Assembly (NCBI GenBank): GCA_037953745.1
Contig: JBAKBP010001388.1
Span: forward strand, 62,001 to 126,000
Length of the DNA: 64,000 nucleotides
DNA from: Lithodes maja
Lineage: Eukaryota; Arthropoda; Malacostraca; Decapoda; Lithodidae
Direction of reading: 5' to 3'
Positions 40,216 to 50,639 of the stretch are shown piece after piece; within the stretch, counting starts at the first letter, position 1; every line of letters begins with the position of its first letter. The translations under genes and the position numbers were made by a program. The notes beneath the pieces were generated by a model that was given only the letters and a program-made list of their open reading frames with translations, ran no database searches and was not told the DNA's origin.

Positions 40216-43200
40216 TCATAGCCTAGTAAATAACTGCCTTGCACTGTCTCCACGAACAACATGCCTTGTGCCCTCCCACAACCCAGCCGAGACCGCAGCT
40301 TCTAACCTGTAGTCTCCCTCCTTCTCCACCTTCGTCCCTAGAACAGCCAGGTCATGAGAGGGACAATCAGTACCACCCGTGCAGTCACTCCCACAGTTCA
40401 TTATTGCTAAGGCTTCCCCGCCGATACCGTACATGCGCACCCCCGCATTCCTTGTGACGACATCTGCCTGCGCAGCATCACCGCTTTCAGCGACATGGCC
40501 AGATACAGTCGGTCTATGGTAGGGCTGTTGCATTAGACTAGAGCAGCATTGGGAGGCTATGCGACGACCGGGCACTGCGATACCACAGCCGACCTTACCA
40601 ATCTGCTCAATGTCCTCCTTTTGACCACCACCCTTGGCAGCCATGGGTCGACCCTGACCTGGCAACCATGCCAAGGCCTCGTCGCCCACCTTAAACCACC
40701 GAAACAACGAGGCTAACGGTCTTTTAACAGTCACATGACCTGCCTGCGGAACATCTCGCACCGCCCGAGTTGTGAGACTCAGGGGCTCGGCACGACCAGT
40801 GGGGTATGAACCGAGCTGGTGCTGGAGTGCTGCACACTGCTGCTCAGACAGGTGCTCTAGCGCTTCCACAGCCACCAGACTCGTGTCCCCCGCCCACTGC
40901 TTCGCCGAGACATGACAATCCCTACTCTCCTCCACCTGTGCCCTACTGCCCCCCTCTCCTTCTCCACCTTGGCCGCGGCAGACCAACGCAGGGACAGTAG
41001 GCTGCTCAGGTGGTTGCCTCACAAACTCCTCCAACAGGTTCACATGACATGCTTCCCCGTCCTCGTGTTTAATCTCGACAGCACCATTACCACACTTCTG
41101 AACTTCCGGATCCTCCAACTGCAGTTTACAAATATCTGAGGGAACCAACCTGTCTAGATGCTTCCGAAGCAACCCAAGTCCTTCCCCAATATCAAACTGA
41201 GCAACCCTTTTTTCTCTCCGTGTGTAACGTTGCTGCCTCTGAGTCTCTTCCGGCCCTACCTCCTCACTAGCTGTGACAGGTCCTGGGGCCTCTCCAGACT
41301 CTAACATAGGTGCTAATACTGAATCAACCAGGAGAGCCGCCGAGTCAAAACTCTTAAAACCAACTCCAGCTTTAGCCTCCTCCTGTTGATCGTTCCTCTG
41401 CTGGTCGGAAGACGGAGGACTAGGCTGTGACACTTTAGCTGTCCGAGCCCGGGTGACAGCACACGCCATGGGTTGTGCCTGGCACCGCTCGACACACTCT
41501 TGCTCTCCCCCACTCACGTCGGCCGTCCTCTCGGCAACGACTAAGGGTAGAACCTCAGAAGCGGGCATTGCAAAGTCGTTACCGAGAAGAAGGTCGACGC
41601 CCTCCACTGGCAGTTTCTCCACAATCCCAACATCCAATTCACGTGTCACACCATCCACCTCCAACTCCAACCGCACCAGCGGGTATGACCGAGTTGCATT
41701 AATACCCTGCACCACTACCACCCGAGCCGCATTTATAGGGTAGCCAGTCAAATTGTTCATCAGAGTCTGGGAAGCACCTGTATCACGCAAGACCTCTACT
41801 CCATGCTTGCGCCCCGCCCACATCACGCAACCCCGTCCTCTATGGTCGCAAAAAACATCCTGAGCAGGGTTCGAGCCTCTCAGGTGTTTCTGCATTGGCT
41901 GTGCCTCAGCCTCTGACGAACTGCCCCGGGCAAACTCAGAAGACTTCGGAGACACACCAATGTTGCAGGCCAAAGACACAGCTGCTGTAGGTGGTTTGCT
42001 AGGACAGACTCTTGCAAAGTGCCCCTTTTCATGACAAAGATAACACTCCAACTCCCCTCTGGGCTTCCCTTGGTACTGGGAAGGGCCCGGCCCCTTCTTA
42101 AATGGGACGGTGTTAGTCTTGTGGTCAGTCTTGGTATCATAGCTCTTGTACTTGTTTGCATAATGTATATCACTAACTCGGGGGGGTGGGGCGTCACGCC
42201 CCTTGTTACCTGCCTCACTACGCTGGGCAGACCCGCACCCACGAATTAATGATAGCCGGAGGTCAGCCATCTCAGCTGCCTCCTGTAGAGTTTTAGGGTT
42301 CTTTTCTTTAATAGTTAAAGTCATATCTGCACCTGTACACTTATAAAACTGCTCGAGCAGAAACAGCTCAGTCAACTGTTCGGCCGTCTCAGCTTTCTCA
42401 GAACGTGTCCAGTTAGCAAGTGCATCTTTTAAGTCCCGGGCATGTTCAAGAAAGGTCGCCTCCCTAGTCTTCGTAACACCCCGAAACTTCAATCGATATG
42501 TTTCTGGTTGCAACTCGTATGCCCGTAGGACAGCTCTCTTCAATACTGGGTAGTCAATGCAAGACTCTAAAGGCAGTGCATCATAAGCCTTCAGACCCTT
42601 ACCCGTAAGTCTTGAGGAGACCAGAGCTGCCCACTTCTCTTCAGGCCAATTATGCTCCCTACACTTCTTCTCAAAACGATTAAAAAATTCTGTGACTTCA
42701 GTTTCACTAAATGCCGGCACCAACTTGACTAAGTGGGACAAGGACTGTTCTCTTACTTGGCCCTCACGGCCCATCCGAATCCCTGTCGACTCTGCACGAG
42801 TCTTATCTAAATCTATTTGAGCACAATATTTCTCTGAGTCGTACCTAAGCTCAGCCTCGTGCCTCCTAATCTCAGCCTCAATCTCCTTCTCCTGCTTCCT
42901 AGTCTCATTCTCCTGCTTCCTAGTCTCATTCTCCTGCTTCCTAGTCTCATTCTCCTGCCTCCTAGTCTCAGCCTCAATTTTAGCAAGCTCAAGTTTAAAT
43001 ATCATATCTGGAGACAGGCAGGAAGAGGGAGCTGCCACTACTGAAGGAGGGGGGGCAAGAACTGGGGAACCACCATACGCACCGCCCGAGGGCACTCCAA
43101 TCTTCCAATTCTCATCCCTCTGTGGGAGGGTGCTAACCTCCGGTACTTGAGTGGACGGCACTGTGGGAGTCGAGTGAGAGGGGATCTGGGGAGGAACCCC

Positions 43201-43461
43201 CCCAAACGCCCTCTCCTCCGAAACCCCATGTCGCCCACGCAACACCCAGGAAATCAGCTCCCCCTTGGACATCCCTCCTACATTGGATAGACCCAAAACC
43301 TTGGCTATCAGGTGCAAGCCATAAACATTCACCCCAGTCAGCCTCTCCTCCGTCACGTGGTACCGCTTACTCACAAAAAGTCTAGCATCCTCCTCACTAG
43401 TTACTAACGGCACCTCCTCAAATAGCATCTCTCGCTCCTCGTCAATACTAGGGCCCGACAT
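40216..43461 (-). CDS. Gag-protease polyprotein of the LTR element
   Basis: About 1081 codons from ATG 43461 (MSGPSIDEE; A at -3). Features: an acidic N-terminus; a charged coiled coil with RKQENET repeats (about residues 170-195); a capsid/SCAN-like domain (about 240-350: LVPAFSETEVTEFFNRFEKK ... EHARDLKDALANW); the CCHC knuckle CYLCHEKGHFARVC (about 470); and retropepsin with DTGASQTL (about 557) and LLLGNDF. The last 350 residues contain pieces resembling the integrase C-terminal module (WFKVGDEALAWLPGQGRP) and ACHVNLL lying upstream of RT pieces, an order opposite to normal pol. It ends at TGA 40216-40218. Assembles element particles; likely usable in trans. Confidence 0.8.
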   Translation of the reverse strand: MSGPSIDEEREMLFEEVPLVTSEEDARLFVSKRYHVTEERLTGVNVYGLHLIAKVLGLSNVGGMSKGELISWVLRGRHGVSEERAFGGVPPQIPSHSTPTVPSTQVPEVSTLPQRDENWKIGVPSGGAYGGSPVLAPPPSVVAAPSSCLSPDMIFKLELAKIEAETRRQENETRKQENETRKQENETRKQEKEIEAEIRRHEAELRYDSEKYCAQIDLDKTRAESTGIRMGREGQVREQSLSHLVKLVPAFSETEVTEFFNRFEKKCREHNWPEEKWAALVSSRLTGKGLKAYDALPLESCIDYPVLKRAVLRAYELQPETYRLKFRGVTKTREATFLEHARDLKDALANWTRSEKAETAEQLTELFLLEQFYKCTGADMTLTIKEKNPKTLQEAAEMADLRLSLIRGCGSAQRSEAGNKGRDAPPPRVSDIHYANKYKSYDTKTDHKTNTVPFKKGPGPSQYQGKPRGELECYLCHEKGHFARVCPSKPPTAAVSLACNIGVSPKSSEFARGSSSEAEAQPMQKHLRGSNPAQDVFCDHRGRGCVMWAGRKHGVEVLRDTGASQTLMNNLTGYPINAARVVVVQGINATRSYPLVRLELEVDGVTRELDVGIVEKLPVEGVDLLLGNDFAMPASEVLPLVVAERTADVSGGEQECVERCQAQPMACAVTRARTAKVSQPSPPSSDQQRNDQQEEAKAGVGFKSFDSAALLVDSVLAPMLESGEAPGPVTASEEVGPEETQRQQRYTRREKRVAQFDIGEGLGLLRKHLDRLVPSDICKLQLEDPEVQKCGNGAVEIKHEDGEACHVNLLEEFVRQPPEQPTVPALVCRGQGGEGEGGSRAQVEESRDCHVSAKQWAGDTSLVAVEALEHLSEQQCAALQHQLGSYPTGRAEPLSLTTRAVRDVPQAGHVTVKRPLASLFRWFKVGDEALAWLPGQGRPMAAKGGGQKEDIEQIGKVGCGIAVPGRRIASQCCSSLMQQPYHRPTVSGHVAESGDAAQADVVTRNAGVRMYGIGGEALAIMNCGSDCTGGTDCPSHDLAVLGTKVEKEGDYRLEAAVSAGLWEGTRHVVRGDSARQLFTRL

Positions 43462-43655
43462 ACTGAAGTTCACCAAAAAATTCTCGAGACAAAAGTGTTA
43501 AACTCCCTTATGCAAGCACTAATTACTAAATTAACTGGAGTCTCTTAAATGCTCTCCTAATTGCCTTACAAAAAAAAATATTCTTCAATATGTACGCTAA
43601 AGTACGAACAAACAAATGTTGTACAACTCTGCAAAAAATTATACTGTTCACAAAA

Positions 43656-43673
43656 TCCTAAGCAAGGTCGCCA
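43656..43673 (-). other. Primer-binding site
   Basis: Two bases after the 5' LTR the element strand reads TGGCGACCTTGC. TGGCGACC is complementary to a tRNA 3' end GGTCGCCA, as in arthropod elements primed by tRNA-Arg (family knowledge). The tRNA assignment is tentative. Confidence 0.65.
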
Positions 43674-43675
43674 TT

Positions 43676-45526
43676 TGTTACGACCGGGCACTCGGGTACA
43701 CTAGGGCTCTTACACAGGACTCGAGTATGGCTCGCTGCCACAACGGAAACACACGATCCCAACCCCAGAGTACTGCCAGCCGAACAAAAAACGCCACTAC
43801 CCTCCAGAGTTCTATCTGCTATAACGGGGTATACAAGAACTCGGTACTAGCGTTTCACACAACAGACTAATAGCAAGACGGGAGTTATCTAGTCTGGTCA
43901 ACAATCAAACAAAGAAGAAAGTACTACAACACTAAAGAATAGTGTTGGCCGAAGCCGAAGTAATCCACCCTTGAACTAAGAACTTAAGAAGTCCTCCACC
44001 CTCTACTTCGGATCGGCACTATTACGTTACGTTAAACAATAGTCCTCGAGCATCAAGCAAGGAATCTTCTGATAAGTTAGATGCTTCTCGAATACTCATA
44101 AGAAGTAAGTATCGGATTTTGAACAGCAATTTAATGAATAACTCACTGGTAATTAAAGGCTTTAAATTGACATAAGAAGAATTATAAGAATAAGCAATAG
44201 GATATGGCAAACATTAAGAAGAAGTACTCCGACAATGCACTGGCAATAGCCTACTAAGATTGTGCTCGTGGGCCACTAATCTCTGAAGTAGCTAAGCGTG
44301 CCACACATGAAATCAATAGTGCTTAAACAATAATATACATAAGGAGAAGCTTCAATACTATGCTGTATCTGCTGGTCGAGCAAAGTCTAGCTGGGATATC
44401 TAAGGTTAAGAGACAATGGCTGAGCAAGCGGCTCGTAGCCTAGCGAGGTCCTTAAGACTGTGCGGCCAAATTACGGTAATTGACGGGATGCTCTCTTGAG
44501 AGATCCAGATCACTAGTATCTGGTTCTCTCCTGGCGATCCTCTCAAAGTCAAGCAAATGAGATAGCACAGTGTTGGGTGGCACAGGCAAAAGCCCTCACT
44601 CGCAACACAGTGCTAAACTCACACGGTACACAATCAAAAAGACCACCTAGGCTTCCCACGTCTCCGTTGCAATTGTGCTGGTTCAACCAACCTAGCACTC
44701 ATAGGAAATCACAACTCGAGGAACCCTATCCCAGTCTAGCATTACCTAAACCAGCAGAAAACAGGAACATGAATAATAGTACACAGGGAAATATATATAT
44801 ACGAGTGCAACAAACATCAATCAATCCTATTCTAGTTGACCCTTCCAAAATAGGCTATCTAACAGGCACTTATCTCGTGAGAACTCAAGCGATAATACTT
44901 TGGCTGACTAAATCTGCACCAAAGGGGTCATTGAGGTTATAAACAGGGACGAGAAGAGAAGAAGGTAGGCTGTTCAGAGAGTAGAGAAAGTTCACATCAG
45001 TCGGAAGAATATCGATAGTTGCAAGGGATATGAGAGGTCGCTTTGCCTGATGAGTTCTGAAGCATGGTGGCAAAAACCTCTCTTTTTATACTCGGCCCTC
45101 TAGCGGCATATCTCAAACTACTTAAGGACCGCCCACTGGCAATCATGACGTCATATACTCTCTCAATCTGGGATTGACAAAGAACTTCCCACGCGCTGAA
45201 AGGGAGGAAGGGAGGAGGAAGGAGGGAATTAGGCCTACCGGCCCAAGTGGCGTACTCACTAATCCCACGCCACGTAATATCTCTCCTCTCATCATTACAT
45301 ACAAGTCCCACACACAATACTTATATCTAATGATATAAAATAGAACTCGTTGACTTAGAAGAAAACAAAATACATAATGATAATACTTATAGTACAACGG
45401 TTCACATAAACTGAGTTAGGAAACTCTACACAGACTACAGCCAAAGTTCCTGCCCTGACGATCCTAGCGAGAGTGGGGCCTGACTGGGCGTTCTGTACAG
45501 CATGCTCATACTCGACATGCGTCACA
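43676..45526 (-). repeat. 5' LTR (1851 bp)
   Basis: Paired with 37314-39163. Contains the promoter by position; TTTATAA-like sequence near 44935 (minus) is only a candidate TATA box. Confidence 0.95.
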
Positions 45527-46925
45527 CCCTGTTGCGCCCTCTCCCGCACTTCTTCATCCATAGTCCCATCTTTACTCAATACACTGCCCAGATACTTAAA
45601 AGAGATGACGATCTCCATAGCCTGACTGTTCAACTTCACCTCACACTCTGTGACTTCACCCCTTTGGAAGACCATAACCTTGCTCTTCCCCGCATTTACC
45701 TTCAAATTCTGTTTTTTGCACACTGTTCCAAACTCATTTACCAGACCCTGCAACTCCCATTCATTATCGCTGATCAGAACTGTATCATCCACAAACAGCA
45801 GTATCGGCAGCTTCCACTCATTTCCCTCCCTTTTCAGCGATACACCAACATCCACTGCTCTTCCTAGTATTTCTTTCATGACTCCATCCATAAATACAGT
45901 AAACAACCACGGGGACATCACACACCCCTGTTTCAACCCAACACTCAGGTCAAAGAACTCGCTCTGCTCATTCTCCACACGTACTGCCGCCTTTGCACCC
46001 TCATACATGCTCTTCACTGCTTTCAGCAACTTGCCATCTACTCTGTATATTCTAAGTACTTTCCACATGCCTTCTCTATCCACTCTGTCATAGGCCTTCT
46101 CAAAGTCCATAAAGGCAACATGCACCTTTTGTTTCTTCTCCACAACACAATTCAGGGTAAAAATCTGATCTACACATCCTCTTCCCTTCCTAAAAACCTC
46201 TCTGCTCGTCGCCTATCCATTTCACCGTTCTCACTCTCAATCACTACCCTAGTGTACACCTTCCCTACTATGCTTAAAAGACATATTCCTCGGTGGTTAC
46301 CACACACTCCTCTTTCCCCTTTGCCCTTATATAGGGGGACTATTATGCCAGTCTTCCAGTCATCGGGTGCATTCCCCTTCTCCCATGCTAGTTTGCACAT
46401 TTTCCATACCCATTCGATCACTATCTCACCACCATACCTCAACATTTCCCCACACACTCCATCTGTTCCTGGTGCTTTCCCCAACTTCACTCTTTTCATG
46501 GCTTCCCACACTTCTGACCTCCTAATCCCCACCTCCTCCTCTTCTCCCTCCCATACCCCATCCAGCTATGTTTGCTGGCTCTTCATTCCTTACATTTAGC
46601 AACTCGTTGAAGTACTCCCTCCATCTTTAGACTCTCTTGCTTCTCGGCTAGCATTCTCTCATTCTTATCTTTCACACTCTTACTGTTTCCCTAACTTTCT
46701 TGACTACTTTCCAGAAAAGTTTCTTACACTCCCTCCATTTTACACTCAGATTCCTTCCAAATTCCTCATCTACTCTTCTCTTACTTTCCTTCACTACTCT
46801 CTTTCTCTCCACGTACCTCGCTCGTTTCTGCTTCTCCAAATCTTCATTCCCTCTACTACCCAACCACTCTCTATACGTTTTCTTATCTTCCACAGCTATT
46901 TTTACCTCTTCTGTCGCGATTACTC
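45527..46925 (-). pseudogene. LINE-B ORF2: reverse transcriptase, frame-shifted
   Basis: Minus strand, running right to left: linker (RVVKESKRRVDEEFGRNLSV) at 46716-46893; RT N-terminal blocks (VWEAMKRVKLGKAPGTDGVC, NHRGICLLSIVGKVYTRVVI) at 46170-46532; then, after a frame change near 46150, motif A (AFMDFEKAYDRVDREGMW), motif B (GLKQGCVMSPWLFTVFMDG) and catalytic FVDD (about 45790), to the CCCT junction at 45527. The endonuclease is missing; the copy is 5'-truncated at about 46925. The clade is not assigned with confidence. It was already damaged or has decayed, while the LTR element inside it is nearly pristine. Confidence 0.8.
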
Positions 46926-47265
46926 GCCATCATATTATCGACACCTAAATGGCACGAAAGGTCCTGGTGGTGTAATGGTTAAGGTGGCAAAAATATGTGT
47001 GTGATAACCCGGGTTCGAATCCCGGTGGATCATATATACTTTAATTAATTTCATTGGGGGTGTGGTGGTGAGATTAATAAAAATAATATTAAAGAAATGG
47101 GACAAAAGGTCTTACATTCGCCAAAATACAGCTCGCTATTACTCGCCATGTTAATATCGTCACCAATATGGCACAAAAGGTCTTAATATTGACAAAGAAA
47201 TAGGATGAACAAAAGCTCTTAAAATCGCCAAACTAATGGGGGCGAACGTATTAAAATCTAAAAAA
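46926..47265 (-). repeat. FB-A1 right arm with inserted tRNA-like SINE
   Basis: atcgacacctaaatggcacg at 46938 is broken at 46960 by a tRNA-like unit and the FB-A pattern resumes from about 47090 (aaatgggacaaaaggtctta; aatcgccaaactaatggg). Bases 47177-47205 include ggtcTTAAtattgacaaaga, the unoccupied version of the TTAA-1 insertion site at 48076. Confidence 0.6.
46960..47032 (+). repeat. tRNA-derived SINE head
   Basis: ggtcctggtggtgtaatggtt (A box, shown in part: tggtggtgtaatggtt), B box ggttcgaatcc and a perfect T stem (ccggg/cccgg). The acceptor ends pair only partly (ggtcc/ggatc). Body tatatactttaattaatttc follows. A pseudo-tRNA or SINE rather than a functional tRNA. Confidence 0.6.
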
Positions 47266-47940
47266 ACTAATGGGTCTCTCTCTCTCTCCCGGTTCTGTTT
47301 TTCTCTCTTTCCTCATCCCTCTTCTCCTTCACACTGTAATCCCTTCCACCATTTCACACCTTCTCTCCTTCCTCACCCATTATCAAATACCCTCTCCACC
47401 TCTTCTCCCAATATCCCCCCCCCCCTCATTACATCAACCCCAAGTCTTCCATTCCTTCCTTCCCCATGCCACCTCTCCCTTACCTTCCTACCCCCCCCCC
47501 CCCCCCCGGCTTCGTCTTCTATTCCTCACTCCCTCCTTACTTCATCCCTCACTCCCCCTCCTCAATCTCTTACCTCCACCATGAAGGTAGAACTATTCTT
47601 AATACACTCTGTGACCCCTACAGTTTTCACTCCTCCCTCCATCTCCCCTCCTTCCCTCTTCACCTACCAGTTCATCCCTCTCATACCGGGACCTGTTTAT
47701 CCCTCCTGTACCTTTTCATCCCAACATAATCCCTCTCTTTGCTCCATCCCTCTCTCCTTCACACTTTATTCCACCATATATATTGTCTTGACATTTCTTC
47801 CTTCTCTTATTTCTCTCTTCCCCCCCCCCCCCCTCTCTCTCTCTCTTCATTCCTAACTTGCCGTCATCCTTCACTTACCTCTCCCTCACCCTTCCACCCT
47901 CCCTATTTCTATTTTAGTATGCTCCTTAGACCTCTATCAA
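47266..47940. repeat. Pyrimidine-rich tract
   Basis: C/T-rich on the plus strand, with C runs at 47418-47427, 47492-47507 and 47820-47832. The long open frames here are compositional. Confidence 0.75.
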
Positions 47941-47942
47941 GC

Positions 47943-48350
47943 TAAAGATACACCCCAAGACGACCCTTCGAGATACATGTGTACATTATTTGGTAGGAAA
48001 ATGCGGTTTCTCTTAAATTACAGGCTCACTATCACTCGCCAGGAAAAAATTGACACCTAAATGGCATAAAATGTCTTAACCCTTTCAAGCTCCAATACGC
48101 GTTTCTGTTGTTTTCTAGCTATTATTAGAAAATTGTATTCAGATTAGTAACGGTATACGGAAGTCAAAGGGTTGATTGAGATAGTATTTACCCTTTTATT
48201 AACCACAGATCCTTCTTAAGCTGCATAAAATAGTCTAATGATAGCCAAAATAAACTGTTAAAACGCGTCAGAGCTTCAAGGGGTTAATATTGACAAAGAA
48301 ATAGGCCAAAGATTGTAAAATTATAAAAATAATGGGATGAACGTCTTAAC
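47943..48350 (-). repeat. FB-A1 right arm split by a TTAA-1 element
   Basis: 47943-48079 (ggctcactatcactcgccag, gacacctaaatggcataaaa) and 48284-48350 (tattgacaaagaaataggcc) are one FB-A arm interrupted exactly at TTAA. Confidence 0.75.
48080..48283. mobile_element. TTAA-1 variant element with proven TTAA duplication
   Basis: TTAA at 48076-48079 and 48284-48287. Termini CCCTTTCAAGCTCCAATACG and, reversed, CCCCTTGAAGCTCTGACGCG. Internal arms as in TTAA-1 (attattagaaaattgtattc ... cataaaatagtctaatgata). The host FB-A sequence without it exists at 47180-47205. Confidence 0.85.
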
Positions 48351-48448
48351 TCTGTCCATTCTTTCCTTCCATACTCAACCTCTCTCCCAATATCTCACCC
48401 CTCCTTCCTTATTCTATTATTTCTTCCTTCCTCCTTACTCTATTTAAC

Positions 48449-48545
48449 AGCCGAGCTCTGGAACTCTCTCCCAGAATCAGTCTTTCCCTCTCCCTATGAC
48501 TTAAATTGCTTCAAATTCCTTGTGTCCAGTCATTTTGCAAGTTTT
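48449..48545 (+). pseudogene. Jockey-like C-terminus and 3' UTR scrap
   Basis: agccgagctctggaactctc and ccctatgacttaaattgctt match 17208-17262 and its 3' UTR. Confidence 0.65.
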
Positions 48546-48639
48546 ACAATTTAATTTACAAGTTCCTACCTATGTATCTGTACCCGGATTTTTATAAGGT
48601 TGGCTCCCCTAGATGGGTCCCATCCACCCATTCTTCCTA

Positions 48640-48830
48640 CCAACCTACTTACCTACGTCCCTTTCTTCCTTCTTTCCTCCCCCGCTCTCTCTCCCTCCTT
48701 TCCTCCCTCACTCTCACTCTCCCCTCCCTTCCTCCCCTCCCTCACTCTCTCTCCCTCCCTCCTTTCCTTCCTTCCTTCTTTCCTCCTCTCTTCCCTCCCT
48801 TGACCTACCGTAGAGAGAGAGAGAGAGTTA
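48640..48830. repeat. Pyrimidine-rich tract and short (GA)n
   Basis: Dense cctccct/ttcctt repeats, then (GA)n at about 48811-48828. Confidence 0.8.
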
Positions 48831-48842
48831 AGGAACATCCTA

Positions 48843-48960
48843 CATTACAAACCCCAATGTACTTGAATATATTTATAAAAACATATGATCCTCCCGGGAT
48901 TCGAACTCGGGGCACCCCACCCAGAACATAAGCATTTAAACCATTACACCACCAACACAG
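48843..48960 (-). mobile_element. SINE-T
   Basis: Minus-strand order: tggtggtgtaatggtttaaa, cccgagttcgaatcccggg, body catatgtttttataaat, gtacattggggtttgtaat. Lacks the usual gaacggggtgttactt end. Confidence 0.75.
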
Positions 48961-49033
48961 TAAGACAAAAAAATAAATAAATAACATTTAATGAAAGTTA
49001 TTATGTTAAGTACAGCAGTTAATGAAGTTATTA

Positions 49034-49091
<58 letters not shown>

Positions 49092-49100
49092 GGTATATAT
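49034..49100. repeat. (TC)n and (AT)n microsatellites
   Basis: (TC)n at 49034-49052 merges into (AT)n to about 49100. Confidence 0.95.
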
Positions 49101-49139
49101 ATAATAAAGTTCTTGATTACAAAATAACCTCTTTCACAG

Positions 49140-49400
49140 CAAGATACATGACCATCGCCTCTCCCTTACCTCCCCCCTCCCTTACCTTCCCCCTGCCGTC
49201 TTCCATTCCTTCCTACCCACTCCCCCTATCGTCTTCCATTCCTCCCTCCCTCCCAACTCCCCCTTTATATCTCTTACCCCCCCCCTTCCATTCCTTCCTA
49301 CTCACCCCCCTCCATCTTCCATTCCTCCCTCCCCACTCCCCCTATCCCATCCCTCCCTCCCTACTCCCCCTATCTCATCCCTCCCTCCACCTTCCTATCT
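49140..49400. repeat. Pyrimidine-rich tract
   Basis: Repeats of ccctccctcc / ccattcctt type; no gene. Confidence 0.75.
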
Positions 49401-49609
49401 CATTCGTAAATAAATGCACAGGACATCATATCACCAACTCACCAATAAACTTACAAATAAACGTAATAATAAATGAAATCAATGAAACTAATTAATACAT
49501 GTGGTACTTCATGGAGTCATAACCTACGATATTCACACCGAAATTCCGCGCACTAAACATTATGCTATCAAACCTTAAAAACAGTAATATGCACATCCAT
49601 AAAATGCCA

Positions 49610-49915
49610 TAACCTCTTAAGGACCATGAGGCATTTATAGTTTATTCTGGCTATCATTTCACGATTTTATACAGCTTAGCAAGGATATGTGGGAATTTAA
49701 AAGGTAAAAACTGTCAACTCACCCCTGACTTCCATAGATAAACTCCCGAATCATTCTAAGGGCATAAGACAACGGGAGTCTGCAGAGCCGATTGGCCCAC
49801 ACAAGGCAGATCATTTTCGGACCCAACCCATCTTGTCTACAATTTCAAAATAAGTCTAATAATAGCCAGAATAAACTGCCAACATGCTTCATAATCCCCA
49901 ATGGGTAAACAATTA
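49610..49915. mobile_element. TTAA-1 element interrupted by a CR1-A tail
   Basis: Left arm ttctggctatcatttcacga (49659) and right arm taagtctaataatagccaga (49851). Between them 49764-49842 is a CR1-A 3' end on the minus strand (gggagtctgcagagccgatt; ggcagatcatttt). The termini are diverged. Confidence 0.6.
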
Positions 49916-49951
49916 CATTTAGAAATAAGAGAGAGCGAATGTTGCCACCTC

Positions 49952-49954
<3 letters not shown>

Positions 49955-50033
<79 letters not shown>

Positions 50034-50150
50034 CCATCACCAATGCTATCTCCAAGAGAGAGTGAGTGTGTGTATCCATCACCAATGCTATCTCCAAGAG
50101 AGAGTGAGTGTGTGTGTGTATCCATCACCAATGCTATCTCCATCATCACC
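49955..50150. repeat. (GA)n, (GT)n and a short tandem repeat
   Basis: (GA)n about 49955-50002, (GT)n 50003-50031, then gtatccatcaccaatgctat ctccaagagagagtgag occurring three times to 50150. Confidence 0.9.
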
Positions 50151-50372
50151 ACCATTATTTCTACCGCTAATATATCCAACACCAACAGAACTACCTCCAC
50201 CATCACCACTGTATGTATGTGTATGTGTGTGTGTTTTGTATTTTTTTACTCTAGTTGTATTAGCGGGAGTGAGCAAGCTCGTTAATTCCCACCTCCAATG
50301 GCACATTTATCATGCGTGTGTGTAAGTGAAAGGAAAAAGTCATAAAACCAAGTATTACACCACTATACTCAC

Positions 50373-50465
50373 CAAATAAGAATGGCGGGAAAAGTGCGCC
50401 AATCCCCCTTGGTGCGCGGCGCCAATCCCCCCTTGGTGCGGGCGGGGGCCGACAGCTTCATATTT
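50373..50465 (-). other. Candidate alternative exon, 93 nt
   Basis: Acceptor ttttatttttgttttgcag and donor ATTTG|GTGAGTATAGTGG bound a CpG-rich segment with an internal repeat (two cgcaccaagggggg-like units). In phase 1 it meets TGA at its second codon; phases 0 and 2 are open. The donor and following bases (GTGAGTATAGTG) are identical to those of the exon at 51693, suggesting duplication or shared constraint. Confidence 0.4.
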
Positions 50466-50639
50466 CTGCAAAACAAAAATAAAACGGATATTAAGCAACT
50501 TTACTTTTGCTCACAAGAATACCAAGTGCATTTATCATTTATCTCTAAACTACACAAACCATATCACATAAATGGCTGTAAAAGGGTAAATTCTGAGTCC
50601 TGAGTCCTGACTCCTAGTGACCTCCCGCCTCTACCTCCT

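Larger units (their letters stand above)
37314..45526 (-). mobile_element. Gypsy-like LTR retrotransposon, young and non-autonomous
   Basis: 8213 bp on the minus strand, inserted in LINE-B. 5' LTR 43676-45526, primer-binding site, leader, Gag-protease ORF, short pol remnant, polypurine tract, 3' LTR 37314-39163. The LTRs start TGTGACG and end CGTAACA on the element strand. Integrase core and the RT catalytic motif are absent, so movement would need enzymes from another copy. Confidence 0.9.

Noticed and set aside
47236..47945. Long plus-strand open frames rich in Ser, Pro and Leu
   Set aside because: They come from C/T-rich low-complexity DNA with long C runs; no domain or codon structure. 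The same applies to 34823-35375 and 48506-48931.
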